Shown piece after piece: positions 8,749-18,237 of a DNA stretch of 64,000 nucleotides (the first letter of the stretch is position 1; every line of letters begins with the position of its first letter). The DNA comes from Acuticoccus sediminis. Lineage in GTDB: Bacteria > Pseudomonadota > Alphaproteobacteria > Rhizobiales > Amorphaceae. The translations under genes and the position numbers were made by a program. The notes below the pieces were generated by a model. That model was not told where the DNA came from, ran no database searches, and worked only from the letters and a program-made list of their open reading frames with translations. Location of the stretch: positions 744,001 through 808,000 of the forward strand of contig NZ_QHHQ01000002.1 of NCBI RefSeq assembly GCF_003258595.1, written 5' to 3'.

Positions 8749-9936
8749 CTAGCGTGGCGGGGTCGCGCTGTCCAGGATGACGATGGGCGTCGCCATGACG
8801 GCACCGAGGAAGTCCCCGGCGGCCTCCGGCAGCGACGCGGATGCCTGCGCGTCGGTCAGGACCTGACCCTGCGTCAGCCGCTGGCCGATCAGGCGCACCA
8901 CGTCGGGACTCTCGGCATAGATGTTGTGGTTGATCCAGTCCGCGCCGCGCGTCTCGGTGAGGTCGACGATGGTGAGGCCGTCGATGCCGGCGATCTCGGA
9001 ACGGTAGGCCTCGTTGGTGAGGTCGATGGCGCCGAGCCGGGTCATCCCGCCCGAGATGACCCGCGACAGGCGCAGCGCCTGGTCATTGCGCGACACGAAG
9101 AGGGTCACGTGCGGCCGGTTCGGGCCCATCTCCTCGAGCTGCCGGCGGAAGAGGCCGATGTCGAGCTCCGGCGAGGCGAGGAGGAGATTGTCGATCTTCG
9201 GCGAGACCGCGCCGTCCTGCAGGGCGAGCTGGCGCAGCGCCTCCATCGCGAGCCAGCTTCCCATGGAGTGGGCGAGGATCGTGATCTCGTCGACGTTGGG
9301 GCTGTCGATGGCGGTTCGCAGGAGCTTGGCGAGGTCGGACCGCGCGTAGGTGGCGTTCTGGTGGTCGAGCTTGAAGTCGAGCAGCCGGCCGCGCGAGGGC
9401 CAGGAGAACAGCACCGGCGCGGCGTCGATCCTGGCGTCCACGACGAGCTGGGCCATCCGGAAGACGGCGACGTCGAAGCGCGTGTTGAAGCCGTGGATGA
9501 AGACGAAGACGCGCCGGGTGTTCTCGTGGCTGCGGAACCAGGTCCGCATGGACGCCTCGTCGAGCGGCTCGACCTCGGTCGCGACGATGTCGGTCTCGGG
9601 ATTGCCCGGCGCGTGGTGCGGCCAGGGGATGGTGCCGACGGGCCGCCCCTTCGGCATCGAGACGACGATGTTGGTGTAGGCGACCGTGTCCCCGCGGGTG
9701 CCGGAAAAGAGGACGCCCGGCGTTTCGGACGGGGTGCGGATGGTGGCGGCGAGAAGGTCGAGCTCCTGGGCCGGGGGTGACGGCGGCACCGCGATCAGCA
9801 TGCCCTCCGGCAGCCCGGCACACCCCGCGAGGGTGACGAGCAGCGCGCCGACGGCGCCGCGCAGGAGAGACCGCGCCTCACAGACGCCGGCAACTGGTGC
9901 CCCAAGGAGACGCCGACCCGAACCATACAGCCGCAA
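8749..9936 (-). CDS. Lipoprotein alpha/beta hydrolase, DUF900 family
   Basis: A 395-residue protein. A hydrophobic signal with lipobox LAGC occurs near residues 36-39, followed by an alpha/beta-hydrolase domain. It shows the oxyanion segment FVFIHGFN and the nucleophile elbow AHSMGS, as in DUF900 esterase-like proteins. It would be anchored on the outer face of a membrane and hydrolyse an ester or amide. The start is TTG at 9936 with GGGAG 6 bases upstream. It is the last gene of a same-strand run behind the SLC13 transporter (27-base gap), M20 peptidase and AbgT transporter. The substrate is unknown. Confidence 0.8.
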   Translation of the reverse strand: MRLYGSGRRLLGAPVAGVCEARSLLRGAVGALLVTLAGCAGLPEGMLIAVPPSPPAQELDLLAATIRTPSETPGVLFSGTRGDTVAYTNIVVSMPKGRPVGTIPWPHHAPGNPETDIVATEVEPLDEASMRTWFRSHENTRRVFVFIHGFNTRFDVAVFRMAQLVVDARIDAAPVLFSWPSRGRLLDFKLDHQNATYARSDLAKLLRTAIDSPNVDEITILAHSMGSWLAMEALRQLALQDGAVSPKIDNLLLASPELDIGLFRRQLEEMGPNRPHVTLFVSRNDQALRLSRVISGGMTRLGAIDLTNEAYRSEIAGIDGLTIVDLTETRGADWINHNIYAESPDVVRLIGQRLTQGQVLTDAQASASLPEAAGDFLGAVMATPIVILDSATPPR

Positions 9937-9963
9937 AGATCACTCCCAGCCACTCAGGCGGGA

Positions 9964-11778
9964 TCAGAACCGCCAGATCATGGGCACGAAGAACACCGAA
10001 ACGATGAAGAACCAGGTCAACAGCGGCAAGCCAAGTTTCCAATAATCGGTAAACTTGTACCCGCCCGGGGCCATGACCATCAGGTTGGTGGGTGTCGCGA
10101 TCGGCGTCAGGAAGGCGCCCGCCGCGGCGACCGTGATGCTCATCAGCACCGGGCGCGGGGAGAGGCCCATCCCCTGCGCCGCGGCGACGCCGATCGGGAT
10201 CACGATCAGCGCCGTCGCGGTATTGGAGATGAGCTGGCCCATCACCGAGGTGATGATGAAGAGGCCGGCGAGCAGCGCGTAGGGTCCCGCGTCGCCGATG
10301 AGGGCCACCAGTGATTCGGCGAGGAGGTTGGCGGCGCCGGTCTGGTACATCGCCGTCGACAGCGGCATCATCGCGCCGACGAGGATCACCGTGGTCCAGC
10401 TCACCGCACGGTAGGACTGCTCGACCGTCAGGATGCCGGTGAGCACCATGGCCCCGGCCGCCAGCAACCCGGCCACGGCGGCGGGCACGAGCCCCGTCGC
10501 CAGCAGCAGGACCATGCCCAGCAGGATGGCGATCGACATCTTCGCGCCCGCGCCCATCGGCACCGCCTGTCGGCGCACAAGGTCGGGCGAGTTGACGACG
10601 AGGACGTCCGGGTCGCTGAGGTGGACGTCGAGCGCCTTCCAGGTGCCCTGCAGCAGGAGCGTGTCGCCGGCCTCCAGCACCACTTCGTCCGGCTCGAGGT
10701 CGGCGCCCTGCCGCTGGACCGCGAGGATGATGAGGTCGCCGCTCTCGGTGACCATGCCGGGGAAGACGGTGCTGCCGATCAGGCCGGAGCGCGGCGGGAT
10801 GACGACCTCGGCGAGACCGGAGGTGCGGTTGAACAGCGCCTCGCGCAGGTCCTCGGCGGCCTTCTCCTCGCGGAAGGCGAGCTGGTTGTCGCCGGCGAAG
10901 GCGGCCGCCGCCTCGGACGATCCACGCAGGATGAGGTAGTCGCCCGCCGCGATGGCGCCGCGCTGGAACGGGCCGCCGCGGTCGCCTTGCTGGAGGGAGA
11001 CGAGCTTCAGCCCGGTCGCATCGTCGACGGTCACGCTGCCCGGCGCCTGCCCGACGAGCGGGGAGCTCGGCCGCACGCGCATATGGAAGGTGCCGTTGCT
11101 GAGCCCGTACTGTTCCACCAGCGTCTTGGCGTGGGCGCTGAAGTCGGCGGAGATCGAGGGGCCGCCGCGCTCCGGCAGGAGCTGCCGGCCGAAGACGACG
11201 ATGATCGCGATCGTCCCGGCGAGGAGAGGGATGCCGGCGACCGCGAACTCGAAGAAGCCGAACGGACCGGTGCCGGCGTCCATCGAGGCGTTCGAGACCA
11301 GCACGTTTACCGGCGTGCCGGTGAGGGCGAGCATCGAGCCGGCGTGCGCCGAGAAGACCAGCGGCATCAGGAGCTGCGACGGCGAGCGCTTCAGCTTCAC
11401 CGCCATGACGACCACCACCGGCAGCAGCGCCGCCACGGCGCCGTTGACGCTGATGAGCGCGGTGAGGAGGGCGACGAGTAGCGCGATGAGCACCAGCAGG
11501 CGGGTGCGGCTCTCCTCGCCCGCGCCGGCGATGAGGAGCTGGCCGGCCCACGCGGTGACGCCCGTCGCCTCCAGCCCCGCGCTCACCACGAACAGCGAGG
11601 CGATGAAGATGACCGCCGGGTCGCCGAGTCCGGACAGCGCTGCATCCAGTGAGAGGATCCCGCTGGCGTAGAGCGCGAGGGCCACGCCCATCGCGACGAC
11701 GACCACGGGCAGGCGGTTCCACACGAACAGGACGACGGCCGCGGCGATGATGACCGCGATCATGGTGATATCGCTCAA
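9964..11778 (-). CDS. SLC13-type (divalent anion:Na+ symporter-like) permease with TrkA-C domains
   Basis: A 604-residue membrane protein. An N-terminal transmembrane half has the conserved loop ALTGTPVNVLVSNAS, two central soluble RCK_C/TrkA-C-like regions cover about residues 215-375, and a C-terminal half has the paired loop PIATPTNLMVMAPGGYKF. This is the layout of large bacterial SLC13-family permeases. The start is a TTG at 11778 preceded by TAGGAGA with about 7 bases spacing. It lies 48 bases after the M20 peptidase gene. A dicarboxylate, sulfate or amino-acid-like anion is a possible substrate; the sequence does not decide. Confidence 0.85.
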   Translation of the reverse strand: MSDITMIAVIIAAAVVLFVWNRLPVVVVAMGVALALYASGILSLDAALSGLGDPAVIFIASLFVVSAGLEATGVTAWAGQLLIAGAGEESRTRLLVLIALLVALLTALISVNGAVAALLPVVVVMAVKLKRSPSQLLMPLVFSAHAGSMLALTGTPVNVLVSNASMDAGTGPFGFFEFAVAGIPLLAGTIAIIVVFGRQLLPERGGPSISADFSAHAKTLVEQYGLSNGTFHMRVRPSSPLVGQAPGSVTVDDATGLKLVSLQQGDRGGPFQRGAIAAGDYLILRGSSEAAAAFAGDNQLAFREEKAAEDLREALFNRTSGLAEVVIPPRSGLIGSTVFPGMVTESGDLIILAVQRQGADLEPDEVVLEAGDTLLLQGTWKALDVHLSDPDVLVVNSPDLVRRQAVPMGAGAKMSIAILLGMVLLLATGLVPAAVAGLLAAGAMVLTGILTVEQSYRAVSWTTVILVGAMMPLSTAMYQTGAANLLAESLVALIGDAGPYALLAGLFIITSVMGQLISNTATALIVIPIGVAAAQGMGLSPRPVLMSITVAAAGAFLTPIATPTNLMVMAPGGYKFTDYWKLGLPLLTWFFIVSVFFVPMIWRF

Positions 11779-11826
11779 GTGTCTCTCCTACGCGGGCATC
11801 GTCCGCTGCGGACCGGTCCGGTCCGG

Positions 11827-13026
11827 TCAGGCCAGCGTCGCGAGGGCGACGGCGAGGCGGCAGCCCTTCACGTATTCGGGCAGGTCGACGTATTCGTGGA
11901 TCGTGTGGATCTCGTACTGGCCGGCGCCGATGGTGACGGCGGGGACGCCGTGCTTGACGAGCCAGTTCGCGTCGAGGCCGCCGTTCGAGAACAGGCAGGT
12001 CGGCGTCATGCCGAGCGCCTCGACCGCCGCCCTGGCGTGGGCGACGACCGGTCCGTCCTCGCCGAGGTTGAACGGCGGGTAGGCCGTCACGTGGGAGAAG
12101 TCGACCCTGGCGGTTTCGCCGGCGTCGTCCGTCACCTTCGCCCTGGCGCGCGCGAAGGCGGACGCGTAGCCCTCGGCGATCTCGGCCGCGAAGGCTGCTT
12201 CCGGCGCGCGCGCCTCCCCGCGCAGGTAGGCGTAGTCGGTGACGACGTTGGTGGCGTCGCCGGCCGGCTTGCCGTTCTTGCCACCGAAGATGCCGATGTT
12301 GCTGGTGCCGTGGCCGTTGTCCTTGACCACCTTGCCGAACCAGCCGGCCTCCGCCGCCTCGGCGAGCGCGATCGCGCCGACGAGGGTCGCGGAAATCCCC
12401 TTGTGCGGCGCGACGCCGGCATGCGCGGCCTTGCCGACGATCTCGGCCTCCCAGTTCTCCTGTCCGACGGCGCCGACGATCAGCTCGGAGGCGAGCTTGC
12501 CGTCGACGTTGAAGCCCATCACAGCGCCGCCGAGGTCGGCGGCGTTCAGTTCGCGCGCCCCGTGCAGCCCGCTCTCCTCCCGCACGGTGAAGAGGAGGGT
12601 GAGCGGGGGGTGCGGCAGGTCGTTCTTCAACAGCGACTCCACCAGCGTCACCAGCACCGCGCAGCCGGTGCGGTTGTCGCCGCCGAGGGCCGTGGTGCCG
12701 TCGCTGACGATCCGGTCGCCCTGACGTGAGGGTTTCACGCCGGCGCACAGCGGCACCGTGTCGAGGTGGGTCGAGAACAGGAGGCGCGGGCCGGGCTTGG
12801 TGCCGGGGAGGTCGACGATCAGGTTGCCGGTCTGGGTCGGCAGCGGGATGCGGCTGTTCGCGTCGTCGTAGCGGATGGCGTCGGCGGGGACGCCGATGGC
12901 CTCGAGGTCCGCCACGATGGCCTCCGCGATCGCCGCTTCCTCGCCCGTGACGCCCTCGATACCGACATAGCGCAGCAGGCGGTCTTCGGCCGACGCCGTG
13001 TCGACGGGGAATGCTTCAGCACGCAT
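11827..13026 (-). CDS. M20 family metallopeptidase (peptidase T/ArgE-DapE type)
   Basis: A 399-residue cytosolic zinc hydrolase. Metal ligands can be placed at His87 and Asp89 (FSTHLDT), Asp117 (GGDN), Glu150-Glu151 (REESG) and a C-terminal His in IHTIHEY. A dimerisation domain lies in the middle, with the conserved AHAGVAPHKG segment. It matches the peptidase T-like branch of M20. An excellent GGAGGAA Shine-Dalgarno sequence precedes the ATG. Its AbgT-type neighbour suggests cleavage of an imported dipeptide or N-acyl amino acid (for example aminobenzoyl-glutamate-like); this is inference. Confidence 0.9.
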   Translation of the reverse strand: MRAEAFPVDTASAEDRLLRYVGIEGVTGEEAAIAEAIVADLEAIGVPADAIRYDDANSRIPLPTQTGNLIVDLPGTKPGPRLLFSTHLDTVPLCAGVKPSRQGDRIVSDGTTALGGDNRTGCAVLVTLVESLLKNDLPHPPLTLLFTVREESGLHGARELNAADLGGAVMGFNVDGKLASELIVGAVGQENWEAEIVGKAAHAGVAPHKGISATLVGAIALAEAAEAGWFGKVVKDNGHGTSNIGIFGGKNGKPAGDATNVVTDYAYLRGEARAPEAAFAAEIAEGYASAFARARAKVTDDAGETARVDFSHVTAYPPFNLGEDGPVVAHARAAVEALGMTPTCLFSNGGLDANWLVKHGVPAVTIGAGQYEIHTIHEYVDLPEYVKGCRLAVALATLA

Positions 13027-13083
13027 GGGTCGTGTTCCTCCGAAAGTGGTCTCGGCGCTTCGCGCCCGTTCTTGTGGGGGGCG

Positions 13084-14634
13084 TCAGATGCCCCACGGCA
13101 GTCCCAGCGCCTTCCAGACGGCGAAGAGGGCGGTCCAGAGGACGAACATCCACACCACGTACGGCAGCATCATCGAGACGACCGTGCCGACGCCGGCGTT
13201 GCGGTTGTACTTCTGCGCGAACCCGACCATCAGCGCGAAGTAGGCGTTGAGCGGGGTGATGGCGTTCATCGGCGAGTCGCCGACGCGGTAGGCCGCGAGC
13301 ACAGCCTCCGGCTCGACGCCGAGGTTCATCAGCAGCGGCACGAACACCGGCGCGAAGATCGCCCACTTGGCGATGGCTCCGGTCAGCAGCAGGTCGATGA
13401 TCGCCACCACGACGATGAAGCCGACGAGGAGCGGCAGCGCGCCGATGTTGGCCGACTGCAGGACGCCGGAGAGGCCGAGCGCGAGGACGGTGCCCATGTT
13501 GGTGTAGGTGAAGTAGGCGACGAACTGGCTCAGCACGAAGAACAGGAAGATCGTTCCGCCGAGCCCCTTCACCGACTTCTCGATCGCGGCGATCACCTCC
13601 GGCAGTGTCCGCAGCGTGCCGGCACCGATGCCGTAGCACCAGCCGGCGGTGAGGAAGATCAGCATGATGAGGGCGATCAGCCCGTTCATGAACGGCGAAT
13701 TGCCGATGAGGTCGCCGGTGGTCGGGTCGCGCAGCGGCGCCCCCGGCGGGACGGTCAGCAGCAGGAACACTGCGACGAGGCCGAGAAGGCCGTAGCCGGC
13801 GAACTTGAGGCCGCGCGTCTCCTCATCGCTCAGCATGGTCTTGGGTTCAGTGGTGGCGCCCTCCGAGGCCTCGGACGGATCGTAGGTGCCTAGGCGCGGC
13901 CCGACGACCCGGTCGGTGATCACCGCGATGATGCAGGTGAGGACGAGCACCGAGACGATCGAGAACCAGATGTTCGAGGCGAGGCCGATGGTGGCGTCCG
14001 GATTGACGAGGGCGGCCGCGTCGTTGGTGAACTCGACCAGCACCGCGTCGAGCGGCTTGATCAGCATGTTGACCGTAAACGCGCCGGCCACAGCGGCGAA
14101 GCCGAGCGCGAGGCCCGCCAGCGGGTGCCGGTCGACGGCGAGGTACGCGACGCCGGCGAGCGGGATGAGGACGAGGTAGCCCGCATCCGCCGCGACGCTG
14201 GCGACGATGCCGACGAAGGCGAGGATGTAGGTCAGCGCCCACCGCGGCGAGACGATGACGAGCTTGTGGATCAGCGCGGTGACGAGCCCCGATTCCTCGG
14301 CGACGCCGGCGCCGATCATGGCGCAGATCATCAGGCCGACCGCCGTGAAGCTCATGAAGTTCGGCACGAGTGAGGAATAGATGAATCGGATGCCTTCGAT
14401 GTTGAGAAGGCCGCGCAGGGCCGTGGTCGTTGTCTCGACCGTGTCGGTCTGCGGATTGATCCGCTCGTGCGTGACGGCGACGCCGAACAGGCTCAGGAGC
14501 GTCGACAGCACCATGACGACGGCGATCAATATGAGAAAGATCACCACCGGGTGCGGGACCATATTCCCGACCCGCTCGACCCCGTCGAGCAGGCGTTGCA
14601 TCGTGCTTCTCGGCGCTGCGTCGGCGTTGCTCAT
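13084..14634 (-). CDS. AbgT family transporter
   Basis: A 516-residue membrane protein of the AbgT (p-aminobenzoyl-glutamate/antimetabolite) family. It has about 12 hydrophobic segments, helical hairpins rich in Gly/Ala, and the family-like segment YRVGDSPMNAITPLNAYF near the C-terminus. The start ATG at 14634 has GAGGAA about 8 bases upstream; the frame stays open further upstream but that part has no membrane-protein character. It is first in the AbgT, M20, SLC13, hydrolase run. AbgT plus an M20 hydrolase is the same pairing as in the E. coli abg locus, though here the peptidase resembles PepT. Confidence 0.9.
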   Translation of the reverse strand: MSNADAAPRSTMQRLLDGVERVGNMVPHPVVIFLILIAVVMVLSTLLSLFGVAVTHERINPQTDTVETTTTALRGLLNIEGIRFIYSSLVPNFMSFTAVGLMICAMIGAGVAEESGLVTALIHKLVIVSPRWALTYILAFVGIVASVAADAGYLVLIPLAGVAYLAVDRHPLAGLALGFAAVAGAFTVNMLIKPLDAVLVEFTNDAAALVNPDATIGLASNIWFSIVSVLVLTCIIAVITDRVVGPRLGTYDPSEASEGATTEPKTMLSDEETRGLKFAGYGLLGLVAVFLLLTVPPGAPLRDPTTGDLIGNSPFMNGLIALIMLIFLTAGWCYGIGAGTLRTLPEVIAAIEKSVKGLGGTIFLFFVLSQFVAYFTYTNMGTVLALGLSGVLQSANIGALPLLVGFIVVVAIIDLLLTGAIAKWAIFAPVFVPLLMNLGVEPEAVLAAYRVGDSPMNAITPLNAYFALMVGFAQKYNRNAGVGTVVSMMLPYVVWMFVLWTALFAVWKALGLPWGI

Positions 14635-14872
14635 GGGCAATTTCCTCGATTTTCGCCCATGAGTGCTTTGACGATACTTGGAGTCATGGACGGCCGGCCC
14701 GTGGGCATCCGGCGGGGGCGGCAATTTTGCGCTGACGCTACACCGCCGCCGCCGAGGCTGTCCTTGCCTCAGCATCCCAAACTAGATTGATCGTCTCAAT
14801 TTCGCGCCCGCGGCCGGGACGCGCCCGATGCCGGGCCGTCGCGCGCGCCCCGGGGGCGGGGCGCGGCGGAAG

Positions 14873-14898
14873 GCTCCGGGGGGCGAAGGCGCCCCGGA
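14873..14898 (-). terminator. Candidate hairpin downstream of the DUF308 gene
   Basis: The arms CTCCGGGG (14873-14880) and CCCCGGAG (14891-14898) form a perfect 8-bp stem with a 10-base loop, 23 bases past the stop of the gene at 14922-15575. There is no T-tract, so it is either a weak intrinsic terminator or an RNA 3'-end stabiliser. The rest of 14635-14921 holds the AbgT promoter region and no gene. Confidence 0.4.
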
Positions 14899-14921
14899 GT
14901 GATGTCGTCGAGCCGGACCGC

Positions 14922-15575
14922 TCAGGCGGCGGCGGGGGTGCCGCCGGCCGGCGTGTTGGACTCGTTGGCGCCCTTCACCGCGAAGGCGACCGTGACGAGG
15001 GCGAGGCCCTCCATGATCAGCTCGATCGCGACGAACAGGCCGATCACCCAGCCCCAGGACCGCATCCACTCGAGCTGGCCCTCGGGCGTCGCGAGCGCCT
15101 CCGGCGTCGGCGGCGTGACCGTGCCGTAGATCAGGATGCCGAGGACGATGGAGATGATGCCGGAGATCAGCACGCCGAGCCAGATGCCGCCGAGGCTGCG
15201 CATCTGGAACGACATGATGATGCGCGAGACACCGACCACGATCAGCATGATGGCGAGGAACAGCGTCAGCCAGAAGGCCGATGCGACCGGCATGGTGACG
15301 AGCATGATGCCGGCGATGATGTACACGATGCCGATGATGACGTGCCAGAGGATGCCGCGCCATCCCTTGTGGTGGACGGCGTCGAACAGCTGGCCGACAC
15401 CGCCGATGATGGTCAGGATGCCGAACCAGAAGACGGCGGCCAGGGTCAGTCCGTAGGCCATGCCGAGGCCGATGATGCCGAGCACGGTCATCAGGATGCC
15501 CAGTGCCAGCAGCCAGCCCCAGCTGATGCCGGTGCCGCCGAGCGTCTTGCTCACTGAGGGTGTTACGTTCGTCAC
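14922..15575 (-). CDS. HdeD/DUF308-type integral membrane protein
   Basis: A 217-residue protein with six or more hydrophobic helices arranged in pairs, including GWRGILWHVIIGIVYIIAG and SLGGIWLGVLISGIISIV, as in the HdeD family of small stress-linked membrane proteins. The start is GTG at 15575, preceded by AAGGA with about 8 bases spacing. It follows the patatin gene by 77 bases on the same strand. It is longer at the C-terminus than the DUF308 protein at 5379-5960, and the two are not close copies. Confidence 0.75.
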   Translation of the reverse strand: MTNVTPSVSKTLGGTGISWGWLLALGILMTVLGIIGLGMAYGLTLAAVFWFGILTIIGGVGQLFDAVHHKGWRGILWHVIIGIVYIIAGIMLVTMPVASAFWLTLFLAIMLIVVGVSRIIMSFQMRSLGGIWLGVLISGIISIVLGILIYGTVTPPTPEALATPEGQLEWMRSWGWVIGLFVAIELIMEGLALVTVAFAVKGANESNTPAGGTPAAA

Positions 15576-15652
15576 TCTTGTCGTCCTTGTTGTGGATGGT
15601 GTGGGCGCCGGGGCGCCGATGGGAGCGGCGGCGGGCGTCCGCCGTCAGGGGG

Positions 15653-16840
15653 TCACGGTGCGGCCGGTTCGTCCTCGCGGGCCGCCGGCTGCGGTGATGC
15701 CGCGTCGTCAGGGGAGCCGTCGCCGCGCGCGGCGCCCGCCGCAGGCGCCGGCCCGTCGATGCGCTCGCGCAGGGCCGCGCGGATGTCGAAGAGGTCCGCC
15801 GCCCCCAGCGTGGCGGCGAGGTCCAGCGTGGAGGCGACGCCGATCTTGTCGTAGTTCGCCGCCAGCCACGCGTCGGCCCACTGGCGGCCGCGCTCGAACA
15901 GCATGGTCAGGTAGGCCCATTCCGCGTTGAGCTTGCTCGAGGCGGCGAGGTCCTGGATCTCCGCGTCGGCGTGGATGAGATGCAGGTGCGTCTGGTGGTA
16001 GCGTCGGATCTCGTTCTCGGCCATCACCTGCTGGAACAGCGCCAGCATGCGCAACTCCTTGATGAGGCTCGAGTTGAAGCTGATCTCGTTGACGCGGTTG
16101 ATGATGTCGCGCGCCCGCTTCGGCACCTTCTGGCGGACGATCGGGTTGATCTGCACGACGATGATGTCCGGCACATTGGGGTCGCCGACGAGGGGGTAGA
16201 GCGCCGGGTTGCCGACGAAGCCGCCGTCCCAGTAGGCCTCGCCGTCGATCTCGACGGCCGGGAACATCTGCGGCAGGCAGGCCGAGGCCATCACCGCGTC
16301 GGCCGTCACGGCGCCCTGGCGAAAGATCTTCGGTTGCCCGGTCCGCACGTTCGTCGCCGTCACGTAGACGCGAAGGTCCGGGCACCGGTTCACGTTGTCG
16401 AAGTCGACGAGGTTGGCGAGGATGTCGCGCAGCGGGTTGATGCCGAACGGGTTGAGCTCGTAGGGCGAGAAGACCCGGCTGAGGTTCTCGAAGAAGAGGT
16501 AGCTCGGCGAATAGTCGAGGCTGAAGCGGCCCCAGACCCAGTCGAGGACGCTGCGCCGGATGGGCGACAGCGAGGCCGCCTCGCTCACCGCCTTCCAGAA
16601 CGCCGTGAGGTGCGCGCGGGCGCCGTCAGGACCGCCGCGCCGGTAGCCGTCGGCCAGCACCACGGCGTTCATCGCCCCGGCGCTGGTGCCGCTGATCGAG
16701 GCGATGTCGAGCCGCCCGTCCTCGAGAAGCCGGTCGAGCACGCCCCAGGTCAGCGCCCCGTGCGCGCCGCCGCCCTGAAGGGCCAGGCTGACGGGCTTGC
16801 GCGGCGGCGTCGCGGTGGTGCGTGGTTCGGCGGACGGCAT
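15653..16840 (-). CDS. Patatin-like phospholipase family protein
   Basis: A 395-residue serine lipid acyl hydrolase. The oxyanion loop GGGAHG is at residues 23-28, the nucleophile elbow GTSAG at 51-55 (Ser53), and the catalytic aspartate is in DGG at 205-207, giving the Ser-Asp dyad of bacterial patatins. A proline/alanine-rich acidic tail closes the protein. There is no signal peptide, so it acts in the cytoplasm or at the inner membrane face. The ATG at 16840 has GGGGAG about 6 bases upstream. It may lie in one transcript with the DUF308 gene that follows. Confidence 0.9.
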   Translation of the reverse strand: MPSAEPRTTATPPRKPVSLALQGGGAHGALTWGVLDRLLEDGRLDIASISGTSAGAMNAVVLADGYRRGGPDGARAHLTAFWKAVSEAASLSPIRRSVLDWVWGRFSLDYSPSYLFFENLSRVFSPYELNPFGINPLRDILANLVDFDNVNRCPDLRVYVTATNVRTGQPKIFRQGAVTADAVMASACLPQMFPAVEIDGEAYWDGGFVGNPALYPLVGDPNVPDIIVVQINPIVRQKVPKRARDIINRVNEISFNSSLIKELRMLALFQQVMAENEIRRYHQTHLHLIHADAEIQDLAASSKLNAEWAYLTMLFERGRQWADAWLAANYDKIGVASTLDLAATLGAADLFDIRAALRERIDGPAPAAGAARGDGSPDDAASPQPAAREDEPAAP

Positions 16841-17268
16841 GAAAACTCCCCACTCCTGACCCCGGTGGTGCGAGCGGCGCGACCGTAGACGCCTTCTGTG
16901 AAGCGCCTGCGACCCCGCCAGACTGCCAGTAGTTGCATAATAATTCCAGACCGAATGCCTTGATATAGATCGGTCTTGTCGCAAAGATTGCAGTAGAACC
17001 GGCCTATTCTCCCCGGTTGTGGTGGTATGCCATTGAAGAATCGCGCGGCCTCCTCCGGCACGATCCGCCCCTGACGCGCCAATCCGGCCGGAGCCCGGCG
17101 CCGCCTCGGCGGACGCCAGCACCAGCGCCGCAGCGGGCCCACCGCCGGCGGCACGACGCCGCGGAGCATCCGCGGCCACCCCGCGACGCGCCGCGTGGTC
17201 ACGAGGTCGTGGGAGGGAGCGGCGCTTTGGGGGCTGGGCGCCGGCGCAAACGGCATTAGAAAGGCGGC
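16841..17268. promoter_or_regulatory. Divergent promoter region between patatin gene and gpsA, with an inverted repeat
   Basis: 428 bases without a gene. An A/T-richer part around 16930-17030 probably carries promoters for one or both directions. It contains a perfect 7-bp inverted repeat, AGACCGA (16948-16954) and TCGGTCT (16970-16976), separated by 15 bases, which could be an operator. The part nearer gpsA is GC-rich and shows nothing distinctive. Confidence 0.4.
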
Positions 17269-18237
17269 ATGAGTGATATCGCCATCCTCGGGGCGGGCGC
17301 CTTCGGCACCGCGCTCGCCATCGCGCTCTCGCACCACGGCAACCGCGTGACCCTCTGGGCGCGCGACCCGGAGGCCGTGCGCATCATGAACGCCGAGCGG
17401 TGCAACGCCCGCCGCCTCCCGGGCGCGGCCTTCCCGGCCAACCTCGTCGTCACCGCGGACCTGCCCGCCGCGCTCGCCTCGGCCCGCACGGTCCTCCTCA
17501 CGGTGCCGATGCAGTCCCTGGCGGGTCTTCTGGCGCAGGCGCATCCGGCGGAGGGGAGCGCGCTGGTCGCCTGCTGCAAGGGCGTCGACCTCGCGAGCGG
17601 CCTCGGCCCCACGGGCGTCATCGCCGCGGCCTGCCCCGGCGCGATCCCGGCGGTCCTCACCGGGCCGAGCTTTGCCAGCGACATCGGGCACCTCCTGCCG
17701 ACCGCCCTCACGCTCGCCTGCGCCGATGCCGAGGCGGGTCCCGCGCTGCAGCACCAGCTCTCGACGCCGGTGCTTCGGCTCTACCTGAGCCGCGACATGG
17801 CCGGGGCGGAGCTCGGCGGGGCGCTGAAGAACGTGGTGGCGCTCGCCGCCGGCATCACCATGGGTGCCGGCTTCGGCGAGAGCGCGCGGGCGGCGATCAT
17901 CACGCGCGGCTTCGCCGAGATGCTGCGCTTCGCCGAGACGACCGCCGCCGACCCGGACACGCTGCGCGGCCTCTCCGGTCTCGGCGACCTGACGCTCACG
18001 GCGACGTCCGAGAAGTCGCGAAACTACCGGGCGGGCCTCGCGCTCGGCCGGGGCGAGCCGCTGCCGGAGGGGATGACCATCGAGGGCGTGGCGACCGCGC
18101 AGGCGGTGGAGCGGCTCGCGGCGAAGCGGAACGTGCCGATGCCACTCACCGCGATGGTGGCCGCCGTGACGCGCGGCGAGGTCTCGGTGCCGGAGGCCGC
18201 GGCGGCGCTCCTCGCCCGGCCCCTCAAGGCCGAGTGA
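17269..18237 (+). CDS. gpsA: Glycerol-3-phosphate dehydrogenase [NAD(P)+]
   Basis: A 322-residue cytoplasmic enzyme that reduces dihydroxyacetone phosphate to sn-glycerol 3-phosphate for phospholipid synthesis. The N-terminal Rossmann fold begins ILGAGAFGTALA (residues 6-17). Typical GpsA segments follow: CCKGVD, LTGPSFA, the catalytic-lysine region GGALKNVVALAAG and GLSGLGDLTLT. The length is normal for the family. Its 3' end overlaps the convergent lyase gene by 14 bases. It is the only core housekeeping gene recognised in the window. Confidence 0.97.
   Translation: MSDIAILGAGAFGTALAIALSHHGNRVTLWARDPEAVRIMNAERCNARRLPGAAFPANLVVTADLPAALASARTVLLTVPMQSLAGLLAQAHPAEGSALVACCKGVDLASGLGPTGVIAAACPGAIPAVLTGPSFASDIGHLLPTALTLACADAEAGPALQHQLSTPVLRLYLSRDMAGAELGGALKNVVALAAGITMGAGFGESARAAIITRGFAEMLRFAETTAADPDTLRGLSGLGDLTLTATSEKSRNYRAGLALGRGEPLPEGMTIEGVATAQAVERLAAKRNVPMPLTAMVAAVTRGEVSVPEAAAALLARPLKAE

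Noticed and set aside
18224-18237. 14-base convergent overlap of gpsA and the lyase as a possible antisense control element
   Set aside because: Short tail-to-tail overlaps are common in compact genomes and nothing further, such as a conserved hairpin, supports regulation.
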